Below, piece after piece: positions 7,187 to 7,785 of a stretch of 7,785 nt of DNA; position 1 is the stretch's first letter, and each line of letters opens with the position of its first letter. Both the position numbers and the translations under genes were made by a program. The stretch is from Bacteroidales bacterium (lineage in GTDB: Bacteria; Bacteroidota; Bacteroidia; Bacteroidales; F082), in the NCBI GenBank assembly GCA_900771045.1, contig CAAGMM010000196.1, forward strand, positions 1 through 7,785. Reading direction: 5' to 3'. The notes below the pieces were generated by a model, which saw nothing but the letters and a program-made list of their open reading frames with translations, did not search any database and had not been told where the DNA came from.

Positions 7187-7292
7187 AGTCGGTTTTCGAT
7201 CAGATTGCTGCGCAGAAAGAGGGCGCATAGCGAGCTATGCAACCGATTGATAATCTTTCGAAAGTTGAGTGCAGTGTCGAACTTGTTCGAAC
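7187..7292. other. Clustered inverted repeats, possible structured RNA
   Basis: An 8-bp stem (one G-U pair) joins 7187-7194 to 7241-7248. Directly stacked on it is the hairpin GCATAGCGAGCTATGC at 7225-7240. The palindrome CTGCGCAG lies at 7208-7215 within the enclosed bases. CTTTCGAAAG (7255-7264) and a CGAAC-TT-GTTCG hairpin (7278-7289) follow immediately. Such dense nested pairing suggests a folded RNA or a mobile or repeat element; the strand transcribed cannot be decided. Confidence 0.45.
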
Positions 7293-7293
7293 A

Positions 7294-7405
7294 TTGCCGA
7301 GACCAAGAAAGAACTGCGAAGCAAAACAGCAAGATGCCGAAAAGCGGCTGAATTTTTCAAAAGCGAGAGCAGAGAAAGCTTGCTTGCTTTGCCGAGCGCA
7401 AGAAA
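7294..7405 (+). repeat. Imperfect 17-bp direct repeat pair (7294-7310, 7389-7405)
   Basis: TTGCCGAGACCAAGAAA at 7294-7310 recurs as TTGCCGAGCGCAAGAAA at 7389-7405, with 15 of 17 positions equal and starts 95 bases apart. Between them lies a purine-rich stretch with a further GCCGA and an AAAGC-TTGCTT-GCTTT hairpin. The pair could come from an internal duplication in the element. Confidence 0.5.
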
Positions 7406-7470
7406 AATCAGTAAAACTGAAATCACGGAAAAGAAACTTTAAATTTGTCATATCATTTATGTTTTATTTC

Positions 7471-7491
7471 GGTGAATTTATAGAATTCACC
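7471..7491. repeat. 8-bp perfect inverted repeat GGTGAATT-N5-AATTCACC
   Basis: The arms at 7471-7478 and 7484-7491 are perfectly complementary around TATAG. No T tract follows on either strand, so it is not an ordinary terminator. Read on the minus strand it starts GGTGAATTCTATAAATT, matching the tandem repeats at 7110 and 7153. It could be an operator-like site, a repeat-family hairpin or the boundary of the element. Confidence 0.6.
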
Positions 7492-7514
7492 TCAATGGAA
7501 CTATCTCTGCGTCG

Positions 7515-7586
7515 TTCCCCGAAAACATCTGGCAATTTGACCGTTGGGCTTTCTTGCTTCGGGAATTTATGTTCCTCTACCCCAAC
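7515..7586. other. Nested pairing potential left of the minus-strand terminator
   Basis: GTTGGG (7543-7548) can pair with CCCAAC (7581-7586), enclosing GGAA (7562-7565) paired with TTCC (7572-7575). A competing helix pairs CCCGAA (7518-7523) with TTCGGG (7558-7563). Two mutually exclusive folds next to a terminator are what an attenuator or riboswitch can look like, but six-base helices also occur by chance. Confidence 0.3.
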
Positions 7587-7602
7587 ACTTTTACCTTTGG
7601 GC

Positions 7603-7638
7603 AAAAAAAGAGACCACCTATTGGGCATAGGCAGTCTC
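7603..7638 (-). terminator. Minus-strand rho-independent terminator
   Basis: GAGAC (7610-7614) pairs with GTCTC (7634-7638), and CCTAT (7617-7621) with ATAGG (7627-7631), separated by a symmetric CA/CA internal loop and closed by a five-base TGGGC loop (+ strand). Seven A residues at 7603-7609 become seven U residues on the minus strand directly after the stem, which fixes the direction of termination as leftward. Confidence 0.75.
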
Positions 7639-7718
7639 CAGAACCAAAAACCAAAATTTATGAAACCTTTGTAATGAGCGTGATTGCAAAAATGCTATTT
7701 TATAACACACGTCACTAC
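7603..7718 (-). ncRNA. Candidate small RNA (about 116 nt), no known family assigned
   Basis: On the minus strand a perfect -7 box (7724-7731) would start transcription near 7718. The first bases form a hairpin: 7708-7718 pairs with 7671-7682 through ten or eleven pairs with one A-C mismatch and one bulged base, its loop containing a smaller GCA/TGC hairpin. A U- and G-rich single-stranded linker follows (about 7640-7670), and then a terminator hairpin with seven U residues. Promoter, 5' stem, linker and terminator are in register with the predicted start, the layout of a free-standing small RNA. It could also be a terminated leader controlling leftward transcription into the 7187-7491 element. 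I could not match it to 6S, SRP RNA or tmRNA. Confidence 0.5.
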
Positions 7719-7723
7719 GGCTG

Positions 7724-7731
7724 CAAATATA
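7724..7731 (-). promoter_or_regulatory. Minus-strand Bacteroidetes promoter -7 box
   Basis: The reverse complement reads TATATTTG, a perfect TAnnTTTG box. About 20 bases upstream on that strand lies an A/T-rich TTTAC-type sequence, at most a weak -33 element. The predicted start around 7718 coincides with the first base of the 5' stem of the candidate RNA. Confidence 0.6.
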
Positions 7732-7785
7732 CGACTTTTTTTTGTAAAATGTAAAAAAAAATTAACGAAATAAAAAAAATCATAA

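Larger units (their letters stand above)
7092..7785. other. Long gene-poor region rich in repeats and RNA-like hairpins
   Basis: Almost 700 bases follow the DUF4270 gene with no protein gene I can support. The longest frame (7237-7674, +) and the minus-strand frames at 7200-7451 and 7235-7426 overlap one another, show no known family, and run across inverted repeats, so they look like by-products of a structured sequence. The stretch contains tandem 22-bp repeats (7110-7174), a hairpin cluster (7187-7491), a further nested fold (7515-7586) and a minus-strand small RNA candidate (7603-7718). The last 50 bases are very A/T rich and look like promoter DNA. Confidence 0.7.

Noticed and set aside
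7440..7447. TAAATTTG on the + strand as a promoter
   Set aside because: The -7 match is perfect but no T-rich -33 element stands about 20 bases upstream and no gene follows; kept only as a possibility.
7200..7451. 83-codon minus-strand frame as a protein gene
   Set aside because: Phe/Ser/Ala-rich peptide with no family resemblance, covers the densest inverted repeats; its frame is mirrored by open frames on the other strand.
7237..7674. 145-codon + frame as a protein gene
   Set aside because: No recognisable domain, no A-rich or other clear start context, low-complexity basic sequence, crosses the 7471-7491 hairpin and the terminator hairpin of the opposite strand, and competes with open minus frames.
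1..7785. CRISPR array, tRNA, rRNA or transposase gene
   Set aside because: No regularly spaced identical repeats, no cloverleaf with anticodon arm and CCA, no rRNA segment and no transposase motif were seen.

Overview
The window looks like Bacteroidales (Bacteroides/Prevotella-type) chromosome. Three things suggest this: A-rich translation starts without Shine-Dalgarno sites, perfect TAnnTTTG promoter -7 boxes, and a glycogen-synthase-like gene coupled to a DUF4270 lipoprotein, a pair I know from Bacteroidales. All genes read on the + strand.

Region 1 (1-4672) is the distal end of a surface-polysaccharide or glycan locus. It holds the C-terminal part of a GT4 glycosyltransferase, a PglC-like phosphoglycosyl transferase that would start a glycan on undecaprenyl phosphate, an extended-SDR nucleotide-sugar epimerase/dehydratase, a fold-type III PLP decarboxylase and an ATP-grasp ligase. 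The epimerase overlaps the transferase by 4 bp and the decarboxylase follows 3 bp later, so these three form one transcription unit. A plausible reading is that the SDR makes a sugar, the decarboxylase makes an amine, the ATP-grasp enzyme makes an amide or peptide-like bond, and the PglC-like enzyme loads the first sugar phosphate. The substrates cannot be read from the sequence. Base composition becomes more AT-rich inside the transferase gene (around 1080) and returns at the ATP-grasp gene, which suggests a swapped cassette.

Region 2 (4673-4908) holds a 26-codon possible gene remnant, a perfect 18-bp hairpin with a T8 tract (strong terminator), and a Bacteroidetes-type promoter for the next operon.

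Region 3 (4909-7091) is a two-gene coupled operon. The first gene encodes a stand-alone N-terminal GT5 glycogen/starch-synthase-like domain that has lost the ADP-glucose signature and the whole C-terminal domain. The second encodes a DUF4270 lipoprotein.

Region 4 (7092-7785) has no convincing protein gene but is rich in structure. It has two tandem copies of a 22-bp repeat whose core recurs in the 4784 terminator and, inverted, in a hairpin at 7471. It also has a hairpin-dense element at about 7187-7491. On the minus strand there is a well-formed candidate small RNA of about 116 nt, with a TATATTTG promoter box, a 5' stem at the predicted start and a terminator hairpin with U7. This candidate is the most interesting undescribed item in the window.
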